NCBI RefSeq assembly: GCF_900009135.1
Contig: NZ_LT797704.1
Span: 116,746-180,745, forward strand
DNA length: 64,000 nt
DNA from: Planktothrix sp. PCC 11201
GTDB taxonomy: Bacteria > Cyanobacteriota > Cyanobacteriia > Cyanobacteriales > Microcoleaceae
Reading direction: 5' to 3'
Part shown: piece after piece, positions 27,922-36,221 of the stretch
How the letters are laid out: every line of letters starts with the position of its first letter
Position numbering within the stretch: the first letter of the stretch is position 1
The notes under the pieces: model-generated
The model's database searches: none
Seen by the model: only the letters and a program-made list of their open reading frames with translations
What the model was told of the DNA's origin: nothing
Translations under genes and position numbers: made by a program

Positions 27922-29529
27922 ATGATCAAAACCCAATTTAAACTCAATCGTCAATTTATACAATTCCTATTCTGGCTTGGCCCTAGTTTAATCGTCATGG
28001 GATTATCTGCGGGGGTCGTGATCGGAAGTTGGGAACCAATTCCTTTAATCTTAATTATTACCGGAGTTGTAATTTTAGGATTATGGTTTTTATTCCAAGC
28101 CTATTTTAAACCCCAGGATCAGTCTCAAACTCCCTACTGGACTCGCCGATCTACCCAAGCTGGAACTAATGCTTTAGCTTCTACGGTTTCTGTATTCCTA
28201 ATTTTAGGATTAATTAATTTTGTCGCCATTAGAAATAACTTCCGCATTGATTTAACCGAAAATCAACAATTTACCCTATCTCCCCAAACTCAAAACTTAG
28301 TTAAAACCGTTGAACAACCTGTAAAAGTTTGGGTTTTTGATCGAGGAAAAAATCCCCAAATTCAAGAATTATTAACCAACTATCAACGCATTGGCGGTAA
28401 AAATTTTCAGTATGAATTTATAGACCCCCAAGCTCAACCCGGACTGGCGCAACAATTTGGGGTGAAAGAGTTTGGCGAAATCTATTTAGAGTCAGGAAAA
28501 AAACGACAACGGGTCAGGAAAGAAGCCTTAGAACCTTTAACCGAATTAAAACTGACCAATAATATTGAACAATTATTCAGTAACCGGACTCCCAAACTTT
28601 ACTTTATCCAAGGTCATGGAGAACGACCCTTAACCGAGGGACAGGGAGGATTATCAGAGGCAATAAAAAGTTTAACCGAAAAGAATTTTATCGCCGAACC
28701 TTTAAATTTAGCCGAACAAACGGCTGTTCCAGCAGATGCGGATGTGATTATTCTGGCTAGTCCCCAACGTAAATTATTTGAAGGAGAAGTTAAGGCCCTA
28801 GAAACCTATTTGGATCAAGGGGGTAGTGTTTTATTATTATTAGACCCGCAAACTAATCATGGTTTAGATGAACTCCTAGAAAAATGGGGAGTTAAGGTTG
28901 ATCCGCGCCTAGCTATTGATGGGTCGGGGGGTGGCCGTTTAGTGGGGTTAGGGCCGACAGTTCCGATTGTGCGAGAATATGGTAAACATCCGATTACTCA
29001 AGATTTTGGTAATGGAATTTCGATTTATCCCTACGCTAGTCCGGTGGAAACCCGCACCATTGATGGGATTACCGAGAGTCCGTTAATTTGGACAAATGAT
29101 CAAACCTGGGCGGAAAGCGATCTCAAAAGTCCTGAACTCAAGCTTAACCCGCAAGTAGACCGACCAGGCCCCCTATCCCTGGGAGTTGCCTTGAGTCGTC
29201 CCCAGAAACAGGCTGAAAAGTCGCCAACGAAACCATCCTCCCAACCCTCTCCAGAGAAACCCGAAGCCCGGTTAGTGGTGTTCGGAAATTCGCAATTTGC
29301 CACCAATGGATGGTTTGGTCAGCAACTGAATGCCGATGTGTTTCTTAATTCTGTCAGTTGGTTGAGTCAGTCCGACCAAGAAACTTTATCTATTCGTCCG
29401 AAATTAGCCACCAGTCGCCGAATTGCTATGACCCCAACTTTAGGACAAACTTTGAGTTGGTTGGCGTTATTGGTTTTACCGATATTTGGGTTTGGGATGG
29501 CGGTGTTTGTGTGGTGGAAAAGACGTTAG
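27922..29529 (+). CDS. ABC transporter auxiliary protein, GldG family
   Basis: 535 residues. Two to three N-terminal membrane segments (about 15-55 and 90-115) are followed by a large periplasmic domain with the GldG/ABC-aux pattern FRIDLTENQQFTLSPQT, YEFIDPQAQPGLAQQFGV, FIQGHGERPLTEGQGG and LLLLDPQ, plus a DxG-rich segment. A C-terminal membrane helix ends in FVWWKRR. It resembles the DUF4350/Gld_G module that associates with ABC-2 exporters. In gliding bacteria these proteins support gliding; here they may support motility or envelope export, but that is inference. Third gene of the operon. Confidence 0.88.
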   Translation: MIKTQFKLNRQFIQFLFWLGPSLIVMGLSAGVVIGSWEPIPLILIITGVVILGLWFLFQAYFKPQDQSQTPYWTRRSTQAGTNALASTVSVFLILGLINFVAIRNNFRIDLTENQQFTLSPQTQNLVKTVEQPVKVWVFDRGKNPQIQELLTNYQRIGGKNFQYEFIDPQAQPGLAQQFGVKEFGEIYLESGKKRQRVRKEALEPLTELKLTNNIEQLFSNRTPKLYFIQGHGERPLTEGQGGLSEAIKSLTEKNFIAEPLNLAEQTAVPADADVIILASPQRKLFEGEVKALETYLDQGGSVLLLLDPQTNHGLDELLEKWGVKVDPRLAIDGSGGGRLVGLGPTVPIVREYGKHPITQDFGNGISIYPYASPVETRTIDGITESPLIWTNDQTWAESDLKSPELKLNPQVDRPGPLSLGVALSRPQKQAEKSPTKPSSQPSPEKPEARLVVFGNSQFATNGWFGQQLNADVFLNSVSWLSQSDQETLSIRPKLATSRRIAMTPTLGQTLSWLALLVLPIFGFGMAVFVWWKRR

Positions 29530-29745
29530 TTGGAATTAATTGTTGTTTTTACGGGGGGAAGCCTGATATAAACACAAAGACACAAAGACACGAATAATGA
29601 TAATATACTTCCATGAGTTGACTCCACCATTTTCGACCTGCTACCCAACAACCACACATCTTTCAACGTCTGAAAAGACTGATAGACTTTGGTAACATTT
29701 TATCAGCCTATTGTTGTATATTTCATTTTAATTCCAGGGGGAAAT

Positions 29746-30885
29746 ATGGGTATAGGCAAACTAATCTTGGGAGGATTAGGTATTTTGGGTGTGGGTGCAT
29801 TTTTAGGGATGCAATGGATTAACTCCCAACAACAAGAAGCTATTGCTCAAGTCCAAACTCAAATCTCTGAACTTGAATCCAGAAAAGTGTCGGATTTGAA
29901 TACTTTAAAGGCTAAAAAAAATCAACTAGAAGCGGTGAATATTCGTTTAGATAATATACCCAATTTACCGATTTTTCCCGAACCCTTTGAACTGCAAACC
30001 CTGGATTCAAAGTTAGAAAAAATTGCAGCACAGTTGAAACCAGAAACCCAGGCATTAGAGAATTTAGAATCGGCTCAAAAATTAGCCATGTCAGCTTCTG
30101 TGCTGGTTCAAAATCCCCCTCACCCCACCCAAGTTTGGCTAGATGCTCAACAACAATGGGAGCAAGCCATTAATTTATTAAAGGGGATTTCTAAGAATAC
30201 CTATGCTTACCTTGAAGCTCAAAAAAAAATGATCAGTTATGGGGAAAATTATGAGATTATTAGTATGCGAGCTACACAAGCAAATCAAGCTGTTCAACTT
30301 AATAATAAAGCTCTAAAACAAATAGAATTGGGTGCATATCAACAGGCGATTCAAACTTTAAACCAAGCCACAAAAATCAATCCAGGGTTAATCGAATCCT
30401 ATTTGAATCGAGGTGCTGTTTATGTTCGATTAAATAGTCATCAATCTGCGATCGCTAATTTTGATCAAGCCCTTAAAATTAATCCTGAAAGTCCAGAAGC
30501 CTATTTATTGAGAGGAGAACAATATTTAGGAATGGGAGATTATGGCCTGGCGTTATGGGACTATAATCAAGTGATTAAATTGAATCCTAATCATACCAAT
30601 GCTTATTTAGATCGGGGTTATATTTATCGAGAATTAAATCAGCCAGAAAAGGCTATTGCTGACTTTAAAAAAGCCTCAGAATTATTGGGAAATGATGGGG
30701 ATATTAAAACACAACAATTAACCCTATCTATTGTCCAAGAATTAGAAGCCTCTCGTCCGGTCATAGTTGTAGAAACAGAGGATAACAATGATTATCAAAG
30801 GTTAAGACGGAAGAAAAATAATTATTCTAGTTATTCTGGGAGTTCTAGGAGTTCGAGTCGCAGTCGTAGCCGAAAAAGACGATAA
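29746..30885 (+). CDS. Membrane-anchored TPR-repeat protein
   Basis: 379 residues from ATG 29746, which has CAGGGGGAA just upstream. One N-terminal membrane helix (LILGGLGILGVGAFLGMQW) is followed by a coiled coil (QVQTQISELESRKVSDLNTL) and four TPR-like repeats from about residue 190 (AYQQAIQTLNQATKINPGLIE, then ANFDQALKINPESPEA and WDYNQVIKLNPNHTNA). A Ser/Arg-rich basic tail (SSYSGSSRSSSRSRSRKRR) closes it. TPRs form protein-binding scaffolds; the partner is unknown. It lies 216 bases after the ABC cassette, possibly under its own promoter. Confidence 0.75.
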   Translation: MGIGKLILGGLGILGVGAFLGMQWINSQQQEAIAQVQTQISELESRKVSDLNTLKAKKNQLEAVNIRLDNIPNLPIFPEPFELQTLDSKLEKIAAQLKPETQALENLESAQKLAMSASVLVQNPPHPTQVWLDAQQQWEQAINLLKGISKNTYAYLEAQKKMISYGENYEIISMRATQANQAVQLNNKALKQIELGAYQQAIQTLNQATKINPGLIESYLNRGAVYVRLNSHQSAIANFDQALKINPESPEAYLLRGEQYLGMGDYGLALWDYNQVIKLNPNHTNAYLDRGYIYRELNQPEKAIADFKKASELLGNDGDIKTQQLTLSIVQELEASRPVIVVETEDNNDYQRLRRKKNNYSSYSGSSRSSSRSRSRKRR

Positions 30886-30904
30886 TAGACCCAAACTATA
30901 AATG

Positions 30905-30931
30905 GTAGGGGGAATTAATGAATTCCCCTAC
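30905..30931. terminator. Hairpin between convergent TPR and GUN4 genes
   Basis: GTAGGGGG-AATT / AATT-CCCCTAC arms with a 4-base loop and one bulged G, positioned between two converging genes. It probably serves as a bidirectional terminator. No T-tract follows. Confidence 0.5.
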
Positions 30932-30973
30932 ATCTGGGGTGAAATCCCCAAATTCCCGTCAGTCCCGTTAAAT

Positions 30974-31987
30974 CTAAAACCCACAATCAGGGTTAATGGA
31001 AAGTCGCCAAGTTCGGTCAAAACCTGAACCAAAGGTATCATAACTGTAACCTAAACGATAGGGAAAATGTCCCAAGGGCATCGTTTTAGGATTACCTTTC
31101 TCATAAATCATTTCCCGAGGATCAATACCCCAGCCCACCGCTTTTTCAAACCTTTGATAACGGTCTTCGAGTTTCTCCGAGGAATTACCCATGGCTTTAA
31201 AAATCTTGCCCTGAACACTCAAACCAAACCGCCCACCGGAGTATTTTACCCATAACCGATCAACCCCCTGGAGTTCTGAACAGGGAATCTCAGAAATTAC
31301 CAGGGGCGCCGGAACATGAGGGCGATTTTCCATCGGAATTCGATAGGCTTCAAAGAGTTCCAGAGTTTTCCAGTCCGCTTTGATCCATTGACCCGTCGCT
31401 AACGCATCAATCACCGCACAATATTTAACCCGATGGGTGATGGAGGCGACCCCATTCCACACCCCCCCACTCACCCCGTTGCCCGTGGTGGCGGGTAAAT
31501 GTCCTTGGGGGGCGCGGGGGGAAAAATTCAGTTGTTCATATTTTAGCCACTGGCCCCCTTTGCGCCAACCGACGCGATCGCCAAATTTCTCAGCTATATC
31601 GGGGGTATACTCACCGATTATCCCCCCCAGAGATGTCCAAATTTTTTCCTGTTGGCTAAATCCAAAACGACCATCACTATAGTAATTCCACAAGCGATTA
31701 ATTGTTTGTAAATCCTCACAGGCTAAACCCGACCCATCCTTTTTTCCCAACCAACCTTCTGCTTGTCGGTTACTCAATTTAAGTAAAATCTGAAAGGTTT
31801 CTTGATCGGCTTCTTTCCAGCGATTTTCAGTTAACAACTGTTTTAGGGGTTGATAGTTTATATTGGTATAGGAGGTCAAATTAAAGACTGGATCGGGTTT
31901 AGGCTGTTGACCCCCAAACTGACAAGCCTGAAAACTCCAAAAGCCTATCAATACCATCAATCGCCAAGTTAAAGATTTTTGTAACAT
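30974..31987 (-). CDS. Protein with two GUN4-like domains and a putative lipoprotein signal
   Basis: 337 residues from ATG 31987 (MLQKSLTWRLMVLIGFWS). The N-terminus is a short hydrophobic segment followed by FQACQFGG, an imperfect lipobox, so export as a lipoprotein is possible. Two GUN4-type domains follow: about residues 40-165 (LKQLLTENRWKEADQETFQ, RLWNYYSDGRFGFSQQEKIW) and about 185-320 (IDALATGQWIKADWKTLEL, RLWVKYSGGRFGLSVQGKIF). GUN4 binds protoporphyrin and Mg-protoporphyrin and stimulates Mg-chelatase, normally in the cytosol or at membranes. Many cyanobacterial GUN4-domain paralogues have unknown roles, so the tetrapyrrole-binding function here is inferred only. A start at 32026 is possible but would bury the signal. 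Confidence 0.78.
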   Translation of the reverse strand: MLQKSLTWRLMVLIGFWSFQACQFGGQQPKPDPVFNLTSYTNINYQPLKQLLTENRWKEADQETFQILLKLSNRQAEGWLGKKDGSGLACEDLQTINRLWNYYSDGRFGFSQQEKIWTSLGGIIGEYTPDIAEKFGDRVGWRKGGQWLKYEQLNFSPRAPQGHLPATTGNGVSGGVWNGVASITHRVKYCAVIDALATGQWIKADWKTLELFEAYRIPMENRPHVPAPLVISEIPCSELQGVDRLWVKYSGGRFGLSVQGKIFKAMGNSSEKLEDRYQRFEKAVGWGIDPREMIYEKGNPKTMPLGHFPYRLGYSYDTFGSGFDRTWRLSINPDCGF

Positions 31988-32026
31988 CTTAAGAGTGGTT
32001 GTTTGAGGAAGACTAGCTAAAATCAA

Positions 32027-32345
32027 TTCTATAAATTGCGAAAATCATGATATTATTCTAATAATATTGCGGTTTTATATATTATTAGTTAATCCTTGAA
32101 AAACCCATAATTTAACTTCCCTCCTAACTCGGATAGAACCTAGCACAGCTTAATCGCAGTCCCAGCGTCGTTGGGTTATTCTTTCCTGGGGTTTCTCTGG
32201 TTCTTGCTATCTTTTTTGTTACAATAACTGGGCAGCTTCAATCCAATTTCCCATAAAATATAATGTTATCATGTTTTCACATTCATGATTTTTATTACCC
32301 AAAACCCAAAACCCAAAACCCAAAACCCATTACCCCTTAACCCTT
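32027..32345. other. Intergenic region before the M48 protease
   Basis: 319 bases between divergent genes. Contains a tandem ACCCAAA heptamer (about 4.7 units, 32297-32329). Otherwise AT-rich with no gene. Promoters for both flanking genes must lie here but could not be placed. Confidence 0.5.
32297..32329. repeat. ACCCAAA heptamer tandem repeat
   Basis: Four complete ACCCAAA units plus ACCCA. A typical short tandem repeat just upstream (about 15 bases) of the M48 protease start. Confidence 0.85.
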
Positions 32346-33221
32346 ATGACATTTTCTCCGATTCCTTTAATTGGGCTGCGGGCTGATCATTTCCGTCATC
32401 CTTTGGATTTACAAGCCACGAATACCTTAAAACAATTTCCGGGTTTAGATTTGTTAGTGCGACAATTGTTAGGAGGTCTGGGAGAACAGTTTTTTTATTT
32501 AGAAAATATTGCTTCCAGTATTTTGGTGAGTGAAAAACAGTTACCTCATTTGCATCAATTATTATTAGACGCTTGCAAAATATTGGATTTAGAACCTCCG
32601 CAACTGTATATTCGCCAAAATCCTGTTCCCAATGCCTATACCTTTGCCATGCGGGGAAAACAGCCGTTTATTGTAATTCATACCTCCTTAATTGAATTAT
32701 TAACCCCAGATGAAATTCAAGCGGTGATTGCCCATGAGTTGGGACATTTAAAGTGTGAACATGGGGTTTATTTAACCCTGGCGAATTTAGTGATATTAGC
32801 GGCTAATCAATTATCTCCCTGGGGAACAATGTTGACCCAGGGTTTACAGACCCAGTTAATGGAATGGGTACGTTGTGCAGAATTTACTTGTGATCGGGCG
32901 GCATTACTGGCTACCCAAAATCCTAGAATAGTCATGTCGGTATTAATGAAACTATCGGGAGGCTCTCCCAGTTTAGCCCCGCAACTCAACTTAGATGCCT
33001 TTGTCGCCCAAGCTAGAACCTATGATCAAATTAGTAGTACGGAACTGGGAGAACTGCTTAAACAAGCCCAAACAGCCCAATTAAGCCATCCCCTGCCAGT
33101 GCTACGGGCGAGGGAAATTGATCGTTGGTCAAGTAGTCCGAATTATCAGGACTTGCTAAAAAGAAAGTTTATGGTGTATGATGGTGAAGCCAACCGAAAG
33201 GGCGGGTGGCGGAATTGGTAG
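32346..33221 (+). CDS. M48-family zinc metalloprotease
   Basis: 291 residues with the zinc-binding HELGH near residue 130 (VIAHELGHLKCEHGVYLTL) and the third-ligand Glu region CAEFTCDRAALLA about 55 residues later. HtpX/M48 enzymes cleave membrane or unfolded proteins. Hydrophobic segments are weak (LVILAANQL), so it may be only membrane-associated. The N-terminus (IGLRADHFRHPLDLQATNTLK) matches cyanobacterial M48 proteins. Its last seven codons and stop lie inside the tRNA-Leu gene: TAG 33219-33221 is the D-loop of the tRNA, a 22-base same-strand overlap. Confidence 0.9.
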   Translation: MTFSPIPLIGLRADHFRHPLDLQATNTLKQFPGLDLLVRQLLGGLGEQFFYLENIASSILVSEKQLPHLHQLLLDACKILDLEPPQLYIRQNPVPNAYTFAMRGKQPFIVIHTSLIELLTPDEIQAVIAHELGHLKCEHGVYLTLANLVILAANQLSPWGTMLTQGLQTQLMEWVRCAEFTCDRAALLATQNPRIVMSVLMKLSGGSPSLAPQLNLDAFVAQARTYDQISSTELGELLKQAQTAQLSHPLPVLRAREIDRWSSSPNYQDLLKRKFMVYDGEANRKGGWRNW

Positions 33222-33281
33222 ACGCACCGCACTCAAAATGCGGCGGCTTCGGTCATAAGAGTTCAAGTCTCTTCCCGCCCA
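33200..33281 (+). tRNA. tRNA-Leu (anticodon CAA)
   Basis: A complete 82-base class II tRNA. The acceptor stem is GGGCGGG/CCCGCCC with discriminator A at 33281. The D arm is GCG-GAATTGGTAGA-CGC. The anticodon arm is CCGCA-CTCAAAA-TGCGG, with anticodon CAA reading UUG. A long variable arm (CGGCTTCGGTCAT) and T arm AAGAG-TTCAAGT-CTCTT follow. CCA is not encoded. No intron. It overlaps the end of the M48 protease gene. Confidence 0.95.
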
Positions 33282-33314
33282 CTTCAAAGCCTTAAAGAGC
33301 TTCACTCTCGTAGT

Positions 33315-33331
33315 AAGCCCTTTAGGGCTTT
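33315..33331 (+). terminator. Hairpin downstream of tRNA-Leu
   Basis: AAGCCC-TTTA-GGGCTT stem-loop 34 bases after the tRNA, followed by TATCATTATTT. A probable terminator; a similar AGCCCTTTAGGGCT element recurs at 46443. Confidence 0.55.
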
Positions 33332-33386
33332 ATCATTATTTAAAGGTTTTTGTATCCCAATCACCCCATATTAAAATTATTTAAAC

Positions 33387-33857
33387 ATGGACATCACCCT
33401 AAATCCCGGTGACTTAGCCCCGGACTTTGTTCTACCCGATAGCGATGGCAACCCCGTGGGTCTGAGTGATTTTCGCGGGAAAACGGTGGTTTTATACTTT
33501 TACCCCCGGGATAATACCCCGGGATGTACAAAAGAAGCCTGTGGGTTTCGGGATAATTACGGAGAATACCAAGAAAAAAATATAATTGTTTTAGGGATTA
33601 GTACGGATAATTCGGCTGCCCATCGTAAATTTATTAATAAATATCAGTTACCCTTTCCTCTATTAGTTGATGAAGGAGGAAAAGTAGCAACTGAATATGG
33701 CAGTTACGGACTGAAAAAATTTATGGGGAAAGAATTTATGGGGGTATTTCGTCATACTTTTGTGATTGATACTGAAGGTCTGATAAAAACTATTTATCGC
33801 AAAGTTAAACCAGAAACCCATAGCCTAGAAATTCTGCAAACCCTTGATAAACCATAG
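33387..33857 (+). CDS. Peroxiredoxin, BCP/PrxQ type
   Basis: 156 residues with a thioredoxin fold. The peroxidatic Cys is in DNTPGCTKEACGFRD near residue 47, with the BCP-type resolving Cys five residues later (C-TKEA-C). LYFYPRDNTPG and the conserved Arg in VFRHTFVID support the family. It reduces H2O2 and organic peroxides with thioredoxin as donor. Start ATG 33387 follows the tRNA terminator, so it has its own promoter. Length normal. Confidence 0.94.
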   Translation: MDITLNPGDLAPDFVLPDSDGNPVGLSDFRGKTVVLYFYPRDNTPGCTKEACGFRDNYGEYQEKNIIVLGISTDNSAAHRKFINKYQLPFPLLVDEGGKVATEYGSYGLKKFMGKEFMGVFRHTFVIDTEGLIKTIYRKVKPETHSLEILQTLDKP

Positions 33858-33954
33858 GATTTTCCTGATTTTGTACTTATGATAGGGATAGGCTGGTTAG
33901 TGGCAAAAACTTAAAAACGCCCATATTCTTTGAATTAGAGGAGAAAAAAACACT

Positions 33955-34422
33955 TTGGTTGTATCATTTGCCAAATATGTTTGGAAGTTTGGACAAACGG
34001 TATTAGGGATTATTTTTCGTCATCCTATTCCCGGAACCAGTATTATCCCAATTCTACCCGATGGCAAAATTGTGCTGGTGCGCCGTCGAGATAATGGCAA
34101 ATGGGCCTTACCCGGAGGCATGGTAGATTGGGGTGAAGATATCCCCACCACAATTAAACGAGAACTGGCAGAGGAAACTGGGTTAGAATTGGTTAAAATT
34201 CGCCGTCTAGTGGGGGTCTATTCTGCACCTGATCGAGATCCGCGAGTTCATTCTATTTGTGTTGTCGTCGAAGCGGATGTTCAAGGTAACTTTCAAGTTC
34301 AGGACATCCAGGAAATTACGGAGGTCAAAGCCTTTCCTATTACATCTCTCCCCTCCGGTTTCAGCCATGACTGTGAACGACATCTTCAGGACTATTTACA
34401 GGGTTTAACCACCTTAGCGTAA
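33955..34422 (+). CDS. Nudix hydrolase
   Basis: 155 residues with a clear Nudix box near residue 57: GGMVDWGEDIPTTIKRELAEE then TG (G-5x-E-7x-RE-U-x-EE-x-G). A hydrophobic, basic N-terminus (VVSFAKYVWKFGQTVLG) precedes the fold, and the C-terminus is FSHDCERHLQDYLQ. It hydrolyses nucleoside-diphosphate-linked substrates; the exact one is not predictable (ADP-ribose-like or oxidised nucleotides). No ATG is available; TTG 33955 with AGAGGAG about 11 bases upstream is the best start. It is followed 29 bases later by a hydrolase-fold gene. Confidence 0.88.
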   Translation: MVVSFAKYVWKFGQTVLGIIFRHPIPGTSIIPILPDGKIVLVRRRDNGKWALPGGMVDWGEDIPTTIKRELAEETGLELVKIRRLVGVYSAPDRDPRVHSICVVVEADVQGNFQVQDIQEITEVKAFPITSLPSGFSHDCERHLQDYLQGLTTLA

Positions 34423-34451
34423 GGTTTTGTCCACGATATTAAAAATTTAGG

Positions 34452-35351
34452 ATGTATCAATTATTTCATCACTTCCGAATTCAAGTGTCCCAGGGACAGA
34501 TTTTCTGGCGTGAAGTCGGTGATGGCCCAGCAATTATTTTTCTCCATGGGTCTTGGACGGATAGCAGTCAATGGGTGCCGTTGATGCAGCATTTAAGCCT
34601 GGATCATCATTGTTTTGCACCGGATACCTTGGGATCTGGAGAGTCTCGAACGGTTACAAAAATTCACCCTTCGATTAATTTAGAAGTTGAGTGTTTAGCT
34701 GAATATATTCAAACCCTCAAAATTAAAGAAGTTTGTTTAGTCGGTAATGGGTTGGGGGCTTGGATAGCAACCCGTTATGCCTTGAAATATCCCGAAACGG
34801 TTAAGGGTTTAGTGGTAATTGCCCCGGAGGGAATAACCTTTAAAAACTATAAAAAAGAATGGGGATGGAAGCGACAATTAGCTGCTCATTTTTCCCCGTT
34901 ATTTTTGTTTTTGAAACTGATTTATCCCCTAGGGTTTCTATTGGGACAAGGCAAAAAAATGAAGGCTTGGTTTAGCGATCGCCAAATTATGCGGGAGTGG
35001 CCGGTTGCCAGTAAACTCTTGTACTGTCGTCGATGGAAGGAAATTCAAGAGGAAATGTTGAATCAACCTCTGGAATGGTTGAAGTTGCCCACTTTGGTTT
35101 TACAAGGAGATGAGGATACCGCCACCGCCTTGAACCAGAGTAAAACTTTCTCCGAGATCGCACCGATGGCTCAATATCAGATGATTGAGGGGGGAAAACC
35201 GAATTTACCCCTACAAATGCCGGAGGTTATCGCCCAATATATTCGGGAATTTATTACCCATCAGGTTCAGTTTTCAGAGCCGCCATCCCCCGAAATATTA
35301 GATCAGGGTCAGCCACAGGATGAATACCCCTATCGGGAAACTGCTTGGTAA
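34452..35351 (+). CDS. Alpha/beta-hydrolase-fold protein lacking the usual Ser and His
   Basis: 299 residues with the hydrolase fold: oxyanion region IIFLHGSWTDSSQW, FAPDTLGSGES, and nucleophile-elbow region CLVGNGLGAWIATRYAL. The elbow reads G-N-G-L-G, where the family has G-x-S-x-G, and the usual catalytic His segment reads GGKPNLPLQMPE where HxPxxxxPE is expected. The acid LVLQGDEDT is present. So the gene product is probably a non-catalytic or divergent member. The last 98 bases overlap coaX tail to tail. Seen directly in sequence; functional inference tentative. Confidence 0.8.
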   Translation: MYQLFHHFRIQVSQGQIFWREVGDGPAIIFLHGSWTDSSQWVPLMQHLSLDHHCFAPDTLGSGESRTVTKIHPSINLEVECLAEYIQTLKIKEVCLVGNGLGAWIATRYALKYPETVKGLVVIAPEGITFKNYKKEWGWKRQLAAHFSPLFLFLKLIYPLGFLLGQGKKMKAWFSDRQIMREWPVASKLLYCRRWKEIQEEMLNQPLEWLKLPTLVLQGDEDTATALNQSKTFSEIAPMAQYQMIEGGKPNLPLQMPEVIAQYIREFITHQVQFSEPPSPEILDQGQPQDEYPYRETAW

Positions 35352-36000
35352 AGTAGGAAAGTAACAAATTGCGATCGCCTCCGGTGATCACCATCGCCCC
35401 CTGGGGATATTGTTTTTGCCAGGCTTCGATAAAATCGCGTATTCCCGCCAACAGGGTATAAATAATTCCGCTCTGAATTGCCTCTGGGGTTTCCGTAGCC
35501 CAGCGTGGTGGCAGTTCGGGGGGAAATTCAATTCCAGGTAAGGCGGCGGTTTTCTGAACCAGGGAAGACCGTTGTAGCCCTAAACCGGGTAAGATAGCCC
35601 CTCCCACTAACTTTTGATCGGCATCGGCGGCGGTGAAGGTCAGGGCAGTCCCGGCATCAATCACTAAAATTGGCCATCCATACTTTATTCCCGCTCCTAA
35701 GACCGCTAAGGCGCGATCAATACCTAGGGTTGAGTACATTCCGTTCAGGGGAATATCAGCTAAGGTCAAAACCCGAACTTGGGGGAATGTTGCCAAATAT
35801 TCGGTGGGTTCGCAGACCACTGAAGCAACAATTAAAGGCAAATCATCTTTGAGGGTGGGGAGTGGCTCGGTATTGTCCTCATCCCAAGTCTCTAATACCG
35901 TTTTACCTGATAACTTAGCCCAATGTCGCCGAGAATTTCCCAGCATTAACCCTAACCAGGGACGATTTCGGAATGAGTATAATTGAGGGGATTGACACAT
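35254..36000 (-). CDS. coaX: Type III pantothenate kinase
   Basis: 248 residues of the ASKHA fold. Motifs: WLGLMLGNSRRHWAKL (phosphate-1 loop of the cyanobacterial form), ILVIDAGTALTFTAAD, VGGAILPGLGLQRSSL and MVITGGDRNLLL. It phosphorylates pantothenate, the first step of coenzyme A synthesis, and does not use the type I/II kinase fold. The start is MCQSPQLYSFRN at 35998-36000. The C-terminal 98 bases overlap the hydrolase-like gene from the other strand. The 222-base gap to the kinase at 36222 holds the promoter. Confidence 0.9.
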   Translation of the reverse strand: MCQSPQLYSFRNRPWLGLMLGNSRRHWAKLSGKTVLETWDEDNTEPLPTLKDDLPLIVASVVCEPTEYLATFPQVRVLTLADIPLNGMYSTLGIDRALAVLGAGIKYGWPILVIDAGTALTFTAADADQKLVGGAILPGLGLQRSSLVQKTAALPGIEFPPELPPRWATETPEAIQSGIIYTLLAGIRDFIEAWQKQYPQGAMVITGGDRNLLLSYFTKQFPDRGIHPVADPDLIFRGMAALKTEPDG

Positions 36001-36221
36001 CTATCTTTAGGAATACTTTCAATTTTATCGAGAATATTGTAAAATATCTTTACATTCAGGTTTCAGGGTTGACAGTGCATCTGCAAACTCTATTTTCATG
36101 GATCAGTGACCATCCTGATATTAACCCGCTTAACCCAAAACTTTTTCTTCGCCTCAAGCTAAGAAATATCTGATTTATAAAGTTGATCAAATTTTATTGA
36201 ATAGTTATTGGGTACAATTTT

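Noticed and set aside
32297-32329. ACCCAAA array as a telomere-like or CRISPR-like element
   Set aside because: Too short, with no spacers, and a heptamer tandem repeat is ordinary in filamentous cyanobacteria.
33200-33281. Group I intron in this tRNA-Leu as in the cyanobacterial tRNA-Leu(UAA)
   Set aside because: The anticodon is CAA and the anticodon arm is continuous; the known intron is in the UAA isoacceptor.
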